Below are positions 1 to 7,121 of a DNA stretch of 12,799 nucleotides, one piece after another. The stretch is from Phycisphaerae bacterium (lineage in GTDB: Bacteria; Planctomycetota; Phycisphaerae; UBA1845). The DNA is taken from contig JANQGB010000927.1 of assembly GCA_028277545.1 (NCBI GenBank), positions 1 to 12,799 on the forward strand, written 5' to 3'. Within the stretch, counting starts at the first letter, position 1. Each line of letters starts with the position of its first letter. A model generated the notes under the pieces. It was not told where the DNA came from. It worked only from the letters and a program-made list of their open reading frames with translations, and ran no database searches. The translations under genes were made by a program, and so were the position numbers.

Positions 1-1041
1 GCTGTAGTAACGGACCGGGCCATTATCGACGTCGAAGGCTACCAGCCAGCGCCGGTCGGCGTTATCGCGGTTGATGACGCTGAAGTCTCCCGCGTGTACG
101 CCGCGAATCGCCTCCATGTCCGCCTTGATGGCCGGGTCCAGGACCTTCCATGTCTGGCGGTCCTTGATGAAGCTGACCGCCTGCACGTTGTACCGGGTCG
201 GGTGCCTCATCACGCTGCCGACGTCATAGGTGTTGTCCCTGGTCAGGACCTTCTCCTGGCCCGTGGCCAGGTCCATCCGGCGCAGCTCGGTCGTATTGCT
301 GCCGGCACTGTTGAGTACGTACAGGCCCCGGCCGTCGGGTGTGAAGCCGATGGGGCGGCTGTTCAACGAGTCTTCCGTGCCCCAGGAGGTCAGCGTCCGC
401 CAGGCCGACTCCGGCTCTTCTCGAACCAACAGGTCGAAACCGCCCTTCAGATCCGATTTCGCCGCTGCCCGGACCTTCAGGTTGTGGTCGGCCAGCCAGC
501 CCGCCACGCCCTCGCTGTTCTCCGCCACCAGGGTGCGCGATCCACTGACCAGGTTAATGCGGTAGACGTCGTGAAGCTTCGGGTCCCTGTCATTGATCGC
601 CACCAGGACGGTGTTTGGGAACTTGTGATCCACCGCCAGGACGCGGGCCTGCACGTCGGGTAGCTGCGTCAGGTCACGCTCGACGCCGGTGGCCGGATCG
701 ACCGCGTAGAGATGCCAATTCTCGTCACCACCCTTGTCCTGAATGTAGAGAAGGTGCCTGTTGTTCTGCGCCCAGAAGTAGTGACGGATGCCGCGCAGGC
801 GGTCCTTGGTGATACACCTGTCGTCCTGTGCGCCGACCGTTCGCACCCACAGGTTGAGTACGTCCTGGTCCGGTGCGATGTAAGCCAGGCGCTGGCCGTC
901 CGGTGAAATCCTGGGGCTGACCTTGTCCGGATTGCCGAACAGCAGCGCCCGGGGAATCAGCGGCGGCAGTTCCGCCCGCACACCAAGCGCCGACACCAAC
1001 ACTGCCGAGACCGTTGCCCACAACGTCGTTCGCCTTGTCAT
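1..1041 (-). CDS. Secreted S9-family peptidase, N-terminal part (runs off left edge)
   Basis: This is a partial gene of 347 visible codons with no stop before the window edge. Seen: ATG at 1041 preceded by GGGAGG (1048-1053) with 6-nt spacing. The N-terminus is a Sec-type signal peptide (MTRR..., hydrophobic to about residue 20, probable cleavage after VRA at 23). Beta-propeller strands follow, such as 'NPDKVSPRISPDGQRLAYIAP' style (37-57), 'HYFWAQNNRHLLYIQDK' (87-103) and 'GGDENWHLYAVDPATG' (104-119). This pattern is characteristic of the propeller of S9 (prolyl oligopeptidase / acylaminoacyl-peptidase) enzymes. In that family the propeller screens small peptides before an alpha/beta-hydrolase domain with a Ser-Asp-His triad. 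That catalytic half would lie left of base 1 and cannot be checked here. The likely location is the periplasm. A non-catalytic propeller protein remains possible. Confidence 0.88.
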   Translation of the reverse strand, partial: MTRRTTLWATVSAVLVSALGVRAELPPLIPRALLFGNPDKVSPRISPDGQRLAYIAPDQDVLNLWVRTVGAQDDRCITKDRLRGIRHYFWAQNNRHLLYIQDKGGDENWHLYAVDPATGVERDLTQLPDVQARVLAVDHKFPNTVLVAINDRDPKLHDVYRINLVSGSRTLVAENSEGVAGWLADHNLKVRAAAKSDLKGGFDLLVREEPESAWRTLTSWGTEDSLNSRPIGFTPDGRGLYVLNSAGSNTTELRRMDLATGQEKVLTRDNTYDVGSVMRHPTRYNVQAVSFIKDRQTWKVLDPAIKADMEAIRGVHAGDFSVINRDNADRRWLVAFDVDNGPVRYYS

Positions 1042-1469
1042 GAGATGCCTCCCTTATTCTCGCGATGGATGCCCTGTCCGCCGCTTGCCGTACGGCGCGG
1101 CCCGCGGAGCCGAGGCCGCTTGGCCGTTCCCACTCCGTCGTGATACGCCTCAAGCCGCGCAGCGTAGCCCGGTTCCCGTATCCGTGGATCCTGTCAGTGG
1201 CGGACCTGCGTCTGATCTGGTCGACGCGCATCATAACGCGGCTCGCGGTTCGCCAGGAAGAGCGGTCACCAGAAAATCGCCCGGCGCAGGCCACGGGCTG
1301 CGCCCGTTCCGCAGGCGGCGCGCCCCGGCAGAAGGGCGCCATGCTGGCGAGCTCTTTATGCTGGCCGTTGCCGGTGCTGCGGTTCACCTGCAGCTCGCAG
1401 GAGCTGCGGGGCCGGCCGGCATCACCTGCAAGAAGCGCTTCGGGCCGCTGTATGTGAGGGTAGGGGGCG
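1042..1469. other. Intergenic region between fapA and the S9 peptidase gene
   Basis: About 430 bases with no supported gene; the open frames crossing it are compositional. It must hold the 3' end of the cheX-cheY-fapA transcript and the promoter of the peptidase. Two inverted repeats are visible: 1388-1396 with 1401-1409 (9 pairs, one wobble, GCAG loop), and 1283-1289 with 1298-1304 (listed as a possible terminator). A weak minus-strand -10-like TATGAT sits at 1230-1235 without a good -35, about 190 nt before the peptidase ATG. Confidence 0.5.
1273..1304 (-). terminator. Possible terminator of the cheX-cheY-fapA transcript
   Basis: On the minus strand a perfect 7-bp GC stem (GGCGCAG/CTGCGCC, 8-nt loop) is followed after six bases by TTTT. 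It lies about 165 nt past the fapA stop. The T run is short and displaced, so this is only a candidate. Confidence 0.3.
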
Positions 1470-3017
1470 TCAGGCCTGAGGTGCGGAGGCCGCCGGTTGA
1501 CTCTGGGGAGACGCCGAGTCCGCAGGCGTGGCCTCGCTCTGATCAACGTTGTCCGAGGGCGGGTCGGTGACTCGGCTGAAGTCGCACGGCCCGCTGTTGA
1601 TCCTGATTACTGAGCCGGTGAGTTGGTTAACTGCCACGAACTCGGTCACGTTCTTGATCTTGCGCTGCTCGATCCTCACTGGGCCCTTGAGTTCGTTGTG
1701 GAAGTGAGCTTCGCGCTCGCCGATCAGAATGACCACGTTCTGGCAGATCTGGCCGTGGACCAGGACGCTGGCAGGAGTCTCGGGCGTGCCGTCGCTCAAC
1801 ATGCCCGCCTGCTGCTCCCGCGCGGCATTTATTTCGCTCTCGATCTCGTCGGCCTGGTACAGTAACTCGGTGGCCTTCTCCTTCTGGGCGCCGGTCAGTC
1901 GCTTGATGTTGGCCATTAGCGGCTGGACTACTTCCCGTATCTTCTCCACCGAGACCTGCTTCTTCTCCAGCTCCTCGTCTATACTTCGCACCTTGCGGAT
2001 TACGCTGGGATGGATGCCAACCGCGACCCGCGTGGCAACACAGGCCTCGCTGCCCAGGGTGTGGACCTCGACGCCCTGGCGGGCGTAGACCTCTCCGCCG
2101 ATGACGGCTGCCCGCGGGCATTCCAGGCGGCCATAGGTGAACAGGCGGCTGTTGATCGCCTCACGGGCAATATGGATGCCGTTCGCACTCTGGATGTCCG
2201 CTTCGTCGCAGAACTTGGCCGATACCGCGTGACCGGCACGCACCAGCCCTTTGCCTCGCGAGAGGACGCCGCCTCGGACCAGAATGTCCTCACTGGCCTG
2301 GACCCGAGCCGCTTCGATGGCCCCTCCCACCGTGATGGACTTCTTGCCGCGGACCACAAACAGGTCGTGTATCGTGCCGCGGATCGAGACGTCCGTCGTG
2401 GCATCGACATTGCCGCAGTTGAAGTCGACGTCGCCGCGAATCTCGAGCACTTCGTGAATGTTCAGGCGGTGGGCCTTGAGCACGACACGTCCTGCCCTGA
2501 GGGCCGTCGCTGTCTCGCCGTCTTCCTCCGAGAGGCCAACGCTGTCGCCCAGCACGATGGGCTCCGGACGCAGCTTGGGCTGAAGCACGTTGCCGTGGAC
2601 GTCCGCGCCGGGCGTGCCCGGGCGTGGCGGGACTACTGTGCCCAGCTCCTCATCCTTCTCGACGGTGTGGATCGAATTGCGGGCTCGATGATCGATGCTG
2701 TCCGGACCGGCTGGGTCATCTTCATGGTGGTTGAAGGCTTCCGCCCACTGCAGCCGGCCGTGCTCACCCTCTACCGGCGCCTGCCCCTCGGCGATCAGGA
2801 ACTCGTCCGGCGCCGAGCCCTGCTTGGCCAGCACTACGAAGTCGTTCACGCGGGCGATGACGGCTTCATTGTCCGCCACCTTGGCCCGCGCCAGGGCCGC
2901 GCATACCTCGTCCGCTGTCAGGTCGGAGAGGTCCGTGTTCGGAACCCGCTGCAGGAAGGCCGTGAGTCGGTCCTTGGCGACCTCCACCTTGATCCGCTCT
3001 TTGGCGGCGGCGCCCAT
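1470..3017 (-). CDS. fapA: FapA / DUF342 family polymer-like beta-helix protein
   Basis: 515 aa, within the usual range of FapA (DUF342) proteins. The start is ATG at 3017 with AGAGG at 3026-3030, 8-nt spacing. Seen: a variable N-terminal region (1-110); the family signature 'RARNSIHTVEKDEELGTVVPP..GTPGADVHGNV' spread over 111-144; a region of short repeated strands (about 185-335) typical of a right-handed beta-helix; a charged coiled-coil segment (about 340-405, e.g. IDEELEKKQ and EIESEINAAR); a C-terminal strand-rich domain; and a low-complexity Ser/Pro/Ala tail. Known: Vibrio FapA links the sugar phosphotransferase system to flagellar assembly, while most homologues are uncharacterised. 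It is the last gene of an operon with cheX and cheY (49 nt after cheY), which suggests a role in surface or motility signalling, but no flagellar gene is in view. Family assignment is firm; the function is inferred. Confidence 0.87.
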   Translation of the reverse strand: MGAAAKERIKVEVAKDRLTAFLQRVPNTDLSDLTADEVCAALARAKVADNEAVIARVNDFVVLAKQGSAPDEFLIAEGQAPVEGEHGRLQWAEAFNHHEDDPAGPDSIDHRARNSIHTVEKDEELGTVVPPRPGTPGADVHGNVLQPKLRPEPIVLGDSVGLSEEDGETATALRAGRVVLKAHRLNIHEVLEIRGDVDFNCGNVDATTDVSIRGTIHDLFVVRGKKSITVGGAIEAARVQASEDILVRGGVLSRGKGLVRAGHAVSAKFCDEADIQSANGIHIAREAINSRLFTYGRLECPRAAVIGGEVYARQGVEVHTLGSEACVATRVAVGIHPSVIRKVRSIDEELEKKQVSVEKIREVVQPLMANIKRLTGAQKEKATELLYQADEIESEINAAREQQAGMLSDGTPETPASVLVHGQICQNVVILIGEREAHFHNELKGPVRIEQRKIKNVTEFVAVNQLTGSVIRINSGPCDFSRVTDPPSDNVDQSEATPADSASPQSQPAASAPQA

Positions 3018-3066
3018 ATGTTCATCCTCTAAGCGGCATGACCGGTCGGTCTGTGGGACCCGGCGG

Positions 3067-3447
3067 TCAGGCCGATGAGCCGGCGGCGATCTTGCTCATG
3101 GTCTGGTCGATCTTCTCCGAGAGCGTCTCTGCCGTGAACGGCTTGACCACGTAGTTGTTGACTCCCGCCTTGAGAGCCTCCATCACGCGGGTCTTTTCCG
3201 CCTCGGTGGTCACCATGATGATCGGAAGAGACTTATCCGTCTCCCGCACCTTGCGGACCAGGGTGATGCCGTCCATCTTGGGCATGTTCCAGTCCACCAG
3301 CATCAGGTCCGGCCGGTCACCCTCTAGCACTGAGAGCGCTTCCAATCCATCCGCGGCCTCGAGCACGTCGGTGTGCCCCATGCTCGAGAGCGTGTTCTTC
3401 TGGATATTGCGAATGGTCCGCGAATCGTCAACGAGCAGGATTTTCAT
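3067..3447 (-). CDS. cheY: CheY-type single-domain response regulator
   Basis: 126 aa, a lone receiver domain of normal length. Seen: the acidic pair D7-D8, phospho-acceptor D52 in 'VDWNMPKMDG' (the D-W-N seen in classical CheY), the switch threonine at T80, aromatic Y99 in 'NNYVVKPF' and the conserved K102. There is no output domain, so it should act by protein contact. The start at 3447 overlaps the cheX stop as ATGA and is preceded by TTGGAG inside cheX, which implies translational coupling. A longer open frame reaching 3756 only extends into cheX in another frame and was rejected. Known: phospho-CheY controls the flagellar motor in chemotaxis; related single receivers also control pili or serve as phosphate sinks. 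The partner kinase is not in the window. The target here is unknown; FapA downstream is a candidate. Confidence 0.92.
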   Translation of the reverse strand: MKILLVDDSRTIRNIQKNTLSSMGHTDVLEAADGLEALSVLEGDRPDLMLVDWNMPKMDGITLVRKVRETDKSLPIIMVTTEAEKTRVMEALKAGVNNYVVKPFTAETLSEKIDQTMSKIAAGSSA

Positions 3448-3950
3448 GCTGAGGCTCCAACGGCCGCGGGTGCGGCCTGTGCAGGTTGCTTCTTGTGTAC
3501 GACCATGGCCACTACGACATCGAACGGACCGAACGGCGTCTGGCACGGTATGATCAACTGGGGCGACGTACGCGACTGCGCTACCTGGTGGCCACTGCCG
3601 ATGACCACGCTGGGCAGCGAGATGCTTACGTTGAGCCCTGCCAGGTCTTTCTTCGCGTTCCCGGCAACCATGTTGGCCAGCTCGCCGATCGCGTCGGCGA
3701 AGTCCTCGCTCGTCGTGTCCAGCGGTATGCCCGCAAACGCCGAGGCCAGTTTGCACGCCACCGTTTTCGGGAAGCTGAGCACCACCGCACCCGTCACGTC
3801 CCCCGACAGCCCGATGACGCCGGAAACGTCCGCCGTCTCCAGCTCCTCCATCTTCAGGACCGGTTTATTGGTGGTCACTTCCGTCTTCACCATCGTGACG
3901 AAGACGTTCTTCACCGCTGCTATGAACGGGTTGATGAAGCGCACGTCCAT
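3444..3950 (-). CDS. cheX: CheX-like CheY-P phosphatase
   Basis: 168 aa, slightly longer than typical CheX because of an Ala/Pro-rich tail (about 154-168). The ATG at 3950 has a strong GGAGG (3956-3960), 5-nt spacing. Seen: the CheC/CheX catalytic signature E-x-x-N as E90 and N93 in 'AIGELANMVAGNAK', and the N-terminal 'FINPFIAAVKNVF' helix typical of CheX. Known: CheX homologues dephosphorylate CheY-P using this Glu/Asn pair and often dimerise. It is the first gene of the operon and overlaps cheY by 4 nt, so the phosphatase and its likely substrate are made together. CheX here has one E-x-x-N motif rather than the two of CheC. The exact subfamily name is less sure than the fold. Confidence 0.87.
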   Translation of the reverse strand: MDVRFINPFIAAVKNVFVTMVKTEVTTNKPVLKMEELETADVSGVIGLSGDVTGAVVLSFPKTVACKLASAFAGIPLDTTSEDFADAIGELANMVAGNAKKDLAGLNVSISLPSVVIGSGHQVAQSRTSPQLIIPCQTPFGPFDVVVAMVVHKKQPAQAAPAAVGASA

Positions 3951-4407
3951 GAGAACCTCCGGATATTTTTCGCTGGACCTGAGAAACCGCGCTGCCTGGC
4001 GGTAGTGCGTCCATGTTCCATGGACCTACATCGGCTTGGCGTTGCCATGGCTGAAGTTGCAGGGGTCGGAGGTCCGCCGGCGTGTTTGGGGCCGATAACC
4101 TGCCGCTCGATCCTCGGAGGCGCCTCCTTCTGAGGCATCGCACCTTCACGCACCGAAGGCAGGACCCGCATCTTCCTGACGGGAACGCGGCCGCCAGAAG
4201 AGGGAACGCTGGCTGGCTGGACGGGCAATCCCGCGGCGCGTACACGCCGGCCCGCACCGCTCACGATCTCGCTGATCTTGTTGGCTACGACCGGTGCCGT
4301 GACAGCGGGCCCCGCTGGCTCGTCAGCGATCCCCGCAACTCGAACCGGCTAGCGCAAGGAGAGCCGCAACCTGTGCCGCCTGCTCCAGGCAGGTCTCAGA
4401 CGGGCAC
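3951..4407. other. Gene-poor region upstream of cheX
   Basis: 457 bases without a convincing gene. It should carry the cheX promoter, but no good -10/-35 pair was seen. Two perfect inverted repeats are visible: GTCCATG (4009-4015) with CATGGAC (4019-4025), and the 12-bp palindrome GGAGGCGCCTCC at 4116-4127. A minus-strand frame is open from 4348 to 3920 (142 codons, Pro/Ala/Arg-rich) but has no ATG near its beginning, no Shine-Dalgarno, and runs into cheX. A short hydrophobic stretch ('VAALLALAGSSC') lies just upstream in another frame (around 4325-4360). This could be a decayed gene; see findings. Confidence 0.4.
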
Positions 4408-4620
4408 CTAGTTGTCGGTCACGTTTCCGACCAACTCGTCGTACGGCAGGTCGGAGATGTTGGCTGGATTGAGCAGCACGTTGGCCAGGAAGGACTTGCT
4501 GCCGTTGATTGCCGCCTCCCTGGTTCTAATCATACACGTGCCCGGCAGCAGACCGCCGGCCCCGAGAACTGCCAGGGAGACCCAGATTCGCCTGCCGCGT
4601 CGATGATGCCGCACCTTCAT
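4408..4620 (-). CDS. Small exported or membrane-anchored protein, unknown function
   Basis: 70 aa if it starts at ATG 4620, which has GGAGG (4629-4633) at the good spacing of 8 nt; an in-frame ATG at 4626 is only 2 nt from that site. Seen: a basic start (MKVRHHRRGRR), a hydrophobic segment (12-25) ending 'LLPGTC' (Cys 29), then a short polar C-terminal part with 'SFLANVLLNPANISDL'. PGTC is a poor lipobox because Thr precedes Cys, so it could be a secreted peptide, a single-pass membrane protein or an atypical lipoprotein. It lies 44 nt after the 222-aa lipoprotein gene and is probably co-transcribed with it. I do not recognise the family. Confidence 0.6.
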   Translation of the reverse strand: MKVRHHRRGRRIWVSLAVLGAGGLLPGTCMIRTREAAINGSKSFLANVLLNPANISDLPYDELVGNVTDN

Positions 4621-4664
4621 CGTCATATCCTCCACTGGGGCTGCGCCGTGCACCCCAAGTCCGC

Positions 4665-5333
4665 CTACTCGTCTTCCTGTACCTGTTCCTCGATGAAGAT
4701 CCGCGCGTTGTTAAACGTGTGTGGACCGGTGAACTCCGTCGGCTGGCCCGCCCAGGGCAGCACGAAGGTCTCCACCTTCAGGTTGCCGACGCCACTGTCA
4801 CTCTCGATCACCCGGTAGACCACCGTGTCTCCGCAGCCGAAGTTGCCGGCCGTCGAATCCAGCGGGTTCACGTTGGCGGGCACGCCGAAGCCGCGGGCCA
4901 GGTTGAGACTCTCCGGGTCCGCGTTCTCCAGCACGAAAACACCGGGCTCGCTGCCGGGCCGGTTGATGTCTTCTCCCAGTCCGATGCGGGTGATGGGGCA
5001 GTCGAACAACGCACCAACCTCGCTGGCTGTCTCGACGGGGAAGGTACGCAGGCGGACTGTCTCGGTCGTGACCTCGACCACCTGGTTGCCGCTGGTGTCC
5101 GTTACCAGGAAGTCCCGCTCCGCAGTGGCCACGAACTCCAGGGCGTTCCGCGTGTTGTTGACCAGCCTGACCAGCACGAACTGGCTGGGTACGCCCGGCG
5201 TCAGCGGTACGACGTCACCGGAGACGAAGTTGCGGAACGAGTCGCTGAACAGGTTGGCGTTGGAACCGCAGCCCGATACCAGGGCTGCCAGCGCCGTAGC
5301 CAGGATAGCACTGCCACCTACGAAACGTTGCAT
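4665..5333 (-). CDS. Lipoprotein of a local three-member family, unknown function
   Basis: 222 aa; ATG at 5333 with GGAGAA (5341-5346), 7-nt spacing. Seen: a signal peptide with a clear lipobox LVSGC (Cys 22), so the mature protein should be lipid-anchored. A 'LVNNT' motif (58-61) opens a strand-rich domain, followed by Cys 112 in 'DCPITR' and Cys 167 in 'FGCGDTVVYRV'. The 317-aa and 202-aa lipoproteins at 5373-6326 and 7873-8481 show the same order of elements, with a second 'C-G' motif followed by a hydrophobic strand. It lies 39 nt after the 317-aa gene and 44 nt before the small gene, in one probable operon. The two cysteines could form a disulfide outside the cytoplasm (inference). No named domain is recognised. 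Confidence 0.8.
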   Translation of the reverse strand: MQRFVGGSAILATALAALVSGCGSNANLFSDSFRNFVSGDVVPLTPGVPSQFVLVRLVNNTRNALEFVATAERDFLVTDTSGNQVVEVTTETVRLRTFPVETASEVGALFDCPITRIGLGEDINRPGSEPGVFVLENADPESLNLARGFGVPANVNPLDSTAGNFGCGDTVVYRVIESDSGVGNLKVETFVLPWAGQPTEFTGPHTFNNARIFIEEQVQEDE

Positions 5334-5372
5334 CAGTCAATTCTCCATGCCGGCTCGGGCCGGCCGATGGCC

Positions 5373-6326
5373 TTAGCGGACCGTGGTGTCAAATCGGTAT
5401 CTGCCGGGGATGGAGGCTTCGGCAGCGTTGTCAGTGTTGATGAAACCAGGCACCTCGTCCTGATTCTGGATAAACTCATCCGAAGCATTCGTCTCCGGAC
5501 CCGTGAAGGGAACCGCTACCGTCCCGCTGAGCACTATGCCGACCACCGCCCCGCACCGCAGGTTCTCCGCCGGCGCCGGTCCATCCTCGAAGCTGAAATT
5601 CCGCAGCAGGGTGATGCTGAAGTCGTCGTTGAGCTCGTCTACCAGCACGGGGCGAAACTGCGGCGGGTCGATCTGCTCTACCACGCGGATCCGACCGCCG
5701 AACTCCGGAGTCTCGATGTCAATCGTTCGCACGAAGACCGGCACGAAGACCTGGGCGCTCTCCAGCACCTCAACACGGGCCACGTCGCAGGTCGCCACCA
5801 GCCGGGTGAGATCGCGCTCGGTCAGCCGAGGGTCCGTCGGCGCTTCGGTGACCAGCCCCGCGTCCTCCTCGCCTGTCTCATCCTCCTCGCTGAAGGTGTC
5901 CACCTCCACGACCCCGTCCCCGTCGATGAACTCGAAGGTGAGGACGCTGTCTTCGGCATTCGCGTAGGTTACCCGGACCGGAACACGCAACCGCGGTCGC
6001 AGGTTGCTCAGGTCCGTCGACAGCGGATCCACGCCGCTCAGCCGCCGGTCGGCATTCAGTGCCTCCAGATAGCTGGTCAACTGCGCCGAGAATCGCGTGT
6101 TGTTGACGAACATGACCGGCACATGCCCCGGGGCGTTGTTGATCGTGGCCAACTCGTTGGCTCCGTCTCCGGAGGCCACCACGTCCACGAACGCGGGGTT
6201 GAACAGCGAGGCAGTGTTGAGTTCGCATCCCGCCAGGGCCGGGCCCAGCAGCATAGCGGCGCCCGCAGTCAGCAATACTCGCCCCCCCTTGGCACGGATG
6301 AAATACCGCAGTGACGAACCTAGCAT
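5373..6326 (-). CDS. Lipoprotein of the same family, larger, with acidic insert
   Basis: 317 aa from ATG 6326, chosen because it leads straight into a basic/hydrophobic signal peptide ending LALAGC (Cys 34); the open frame upstream adds about 70 residues of non-signal sequence. AAGGG (6338-6342) is 11 nt away. An out-of-frame ATG at 6331 is better spaced but encodes only three residues before a TAG. Seen in the mature part: 'FVNNT' (73-77), an acidic stretch around 139-156 ('DGDGVVEVDTFSEEDETGEE'), Cys 180 in 'LVATCDVAR' and Cys 258 in 'LRCGAVVGIVL'. These elements match the other two lipoproteins. It is the first gene of the three-gene minus-strand run and diverges from nikR. Function unknown. 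Confidence 0.8.
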   Translation of the reverse strand: MLGSSLRYFIRAKGGRVLLTAGAAMLLGPALAGCELNTASLFNPAFVDVVASGDGANELATINNAPGHVPVMFVNNTRFSAQLTSYLEALNADRRLSGVDPLSTDLSNLRPRLRVPVRVTYANAEDSVLTFEFIDGDGVVEVDTFSEEDETGEEDAGLVTEAPTDPRLTERDLTRLVATCDVARVEVLESAQVFVPVFVRTIDIETPEFGGRIRVVEQIDPPQFRPVLVDELNDDFSITLLRNFSFEDGPAPAENLRCGAVVGIVLSGTVAVPFTGPETNASDEFIQNQDEVPGFINTDNAAEASIPGRYRFDTTVR

Positions 6327-6616
6327 AGCATCGTTTTCCCTTACGTTGCATTGTGCCGGGCGAAACGGTTTGGACTGAGCCGTCCAGCCCGGCGGGCGCA
6401 CAGCGCACCTCTTACACCACAAGACTATCCCGCCTACCGGCTGGCCGGTCAAGGGCAAGTTGGCCGCCAGTACGCGACGGCCCCCGCACACCGGCTGGAG
6501 CCGGGTACTGATCTTTCCGCCTTCACAGCGGGACCGCATCCTTGACGCCCCCGCCGGAACCCCATTACCCTGCCGCGGTCCCGATCCGCGAGGCCTCCGG
6601 CGAACAGGGAGTGGCC
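6327..6616. other. Divergent intergenic region between lipoprotein operon and nikR
   Basis: 290 bases that must contain both promoters. A nested imperfect hairpin spans 6355-6393: outer arms GCCGGG/CCCGGC, inner arms TGGAC (6371-6375) and GTCCA (6382-6386). It lies in the probable leader of the lipoprotein operon. I did not find a spaced dyad resembling the E. coli NikR operator (GTATGA-N16-TCATAC), but operators vary across phyla. Confidence 0.4.
6542..6570 (+). promoter_or_regulatory. Weak candidate promoter for nikR
   Basis: TTGACG at 6542-6547 is one of the few -35-like hexamers in this GC-rich stretch. A 17-nt gap leads to TTACCC (6565-6570), a poor -10. It lies about 47 bases upstream of the nikR start. 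Confidence 0.2.
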
Positions 6617-7036
6617 ATGGCTCAACTCGTCCGTTTTGGCGTTTCGATGGATGCCGAACTGCTGGCTGCCTTCGACGAGGTCATCGCCGACCGGGGCTAC
6701 GCCAACCGTTCAGAGGCCATCCGCGACATCGTCCGCGATACCATAGTCCGGGCCGACTGGCAGGGCGATGACAAGCCCACCGTCGCCGCCTTGTGCGTGG
6801 TCTACGATCACCACGCTCCGGATCTCTCCAGACGGCTGGCGTCCATCCAGCACGAACACACCGACGAGATCGTGGCCGCACTGCATGTTCACCTCGACGC
6901 CCACGACTGCCTCGAGACGATCGTCCTCCGCGGCGCCCCTTCCCTGCTACGCCGCCTGTCCGATCAGATCATAAGTACCAAGGGGGTCAAACACGGCCAG
7001 CTCCTGGCCACCGGAGCGGGGCCGCGCTTGGGCTAG
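6617..7036 (+). CDS. nikR: Nickel-responsive transcriptional regulator NikR
   Basis: 139 aa, normal NikR length. ATG at 6617 is preceded by AGGGAG (6606-6611), 5-nt spacing; the open frame upstream lacks NikR features. Seen: an N-terminal ribbon-helix-helix DNA-binding domain ('VRFGVSMDAELLAAFDEVI', 'RSEAIRDIVRD') and a C-terminal ACT-like domain ('VVYDHH', 'LHVHLDAHDCLE', 'GVKHGQL'). By alignment to E. coli NikR, the four square-planar nickel ligands are present as H79, H90, H92 and C98. Known: nickel-loaded NikR binds operators as a tetramer, repressing nickel uptake or regulating urease and hydrogenase genes. No nickel transporter or nickel enzyme is encoded here, so its targets are elsewhere or are the divergent lipoprotein operon. 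Confidence 0.95.
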   Translation: MAQLVRFGVSMDAELLAAFDEVIADRGYANRSEAIRDIVRDTIVRADWQGDDKPTVAALCVVYDHHAPDLSRRLASIQHEHTDEIVAALHVHLDAHDCLETIVLRGAPSLLRRLSDQIISTKGVKHGQLLATGAGPRLG

Positions 7037-7121
7037 CAGCGCTGCGGGCAGTCCGGACCGGCCAGCCAAGGCTTCCGGCGCCTGGTGACAGGGCCGATCT
7101 CCTCCAGGGCCGCCGCCCGGG

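Noticed and set aside
725..1546. 273-codon minus-strand open frame between and across the peptidase and fapA genes
   Set aside because: It overlaps both genes in another frame, and its Arg-rich translation shows no domain.
2010..3032. 340-codon plus-strand open frame opposite fapA
   Set aside because: It is antisense to a clear FapA gene, and no ribosome binding site or family signature was seen.
3448..3756. N-terminal extension of CheY by about 100 residues
   Set aside because: The extension lies inside cheX in another frame; ATG 3447 gives a complete receiver domain and an ATGA overlap.
4719..6314. 531-codon plus-strand open frame opposite the two lipoprotein genes
   Set aside because: It is antisense to two genes with good signal peptides and Shine-Dalgarno sites. 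Its Arg/His/Gln-rich translation is typical of shadow frames in GC-rich DNA.
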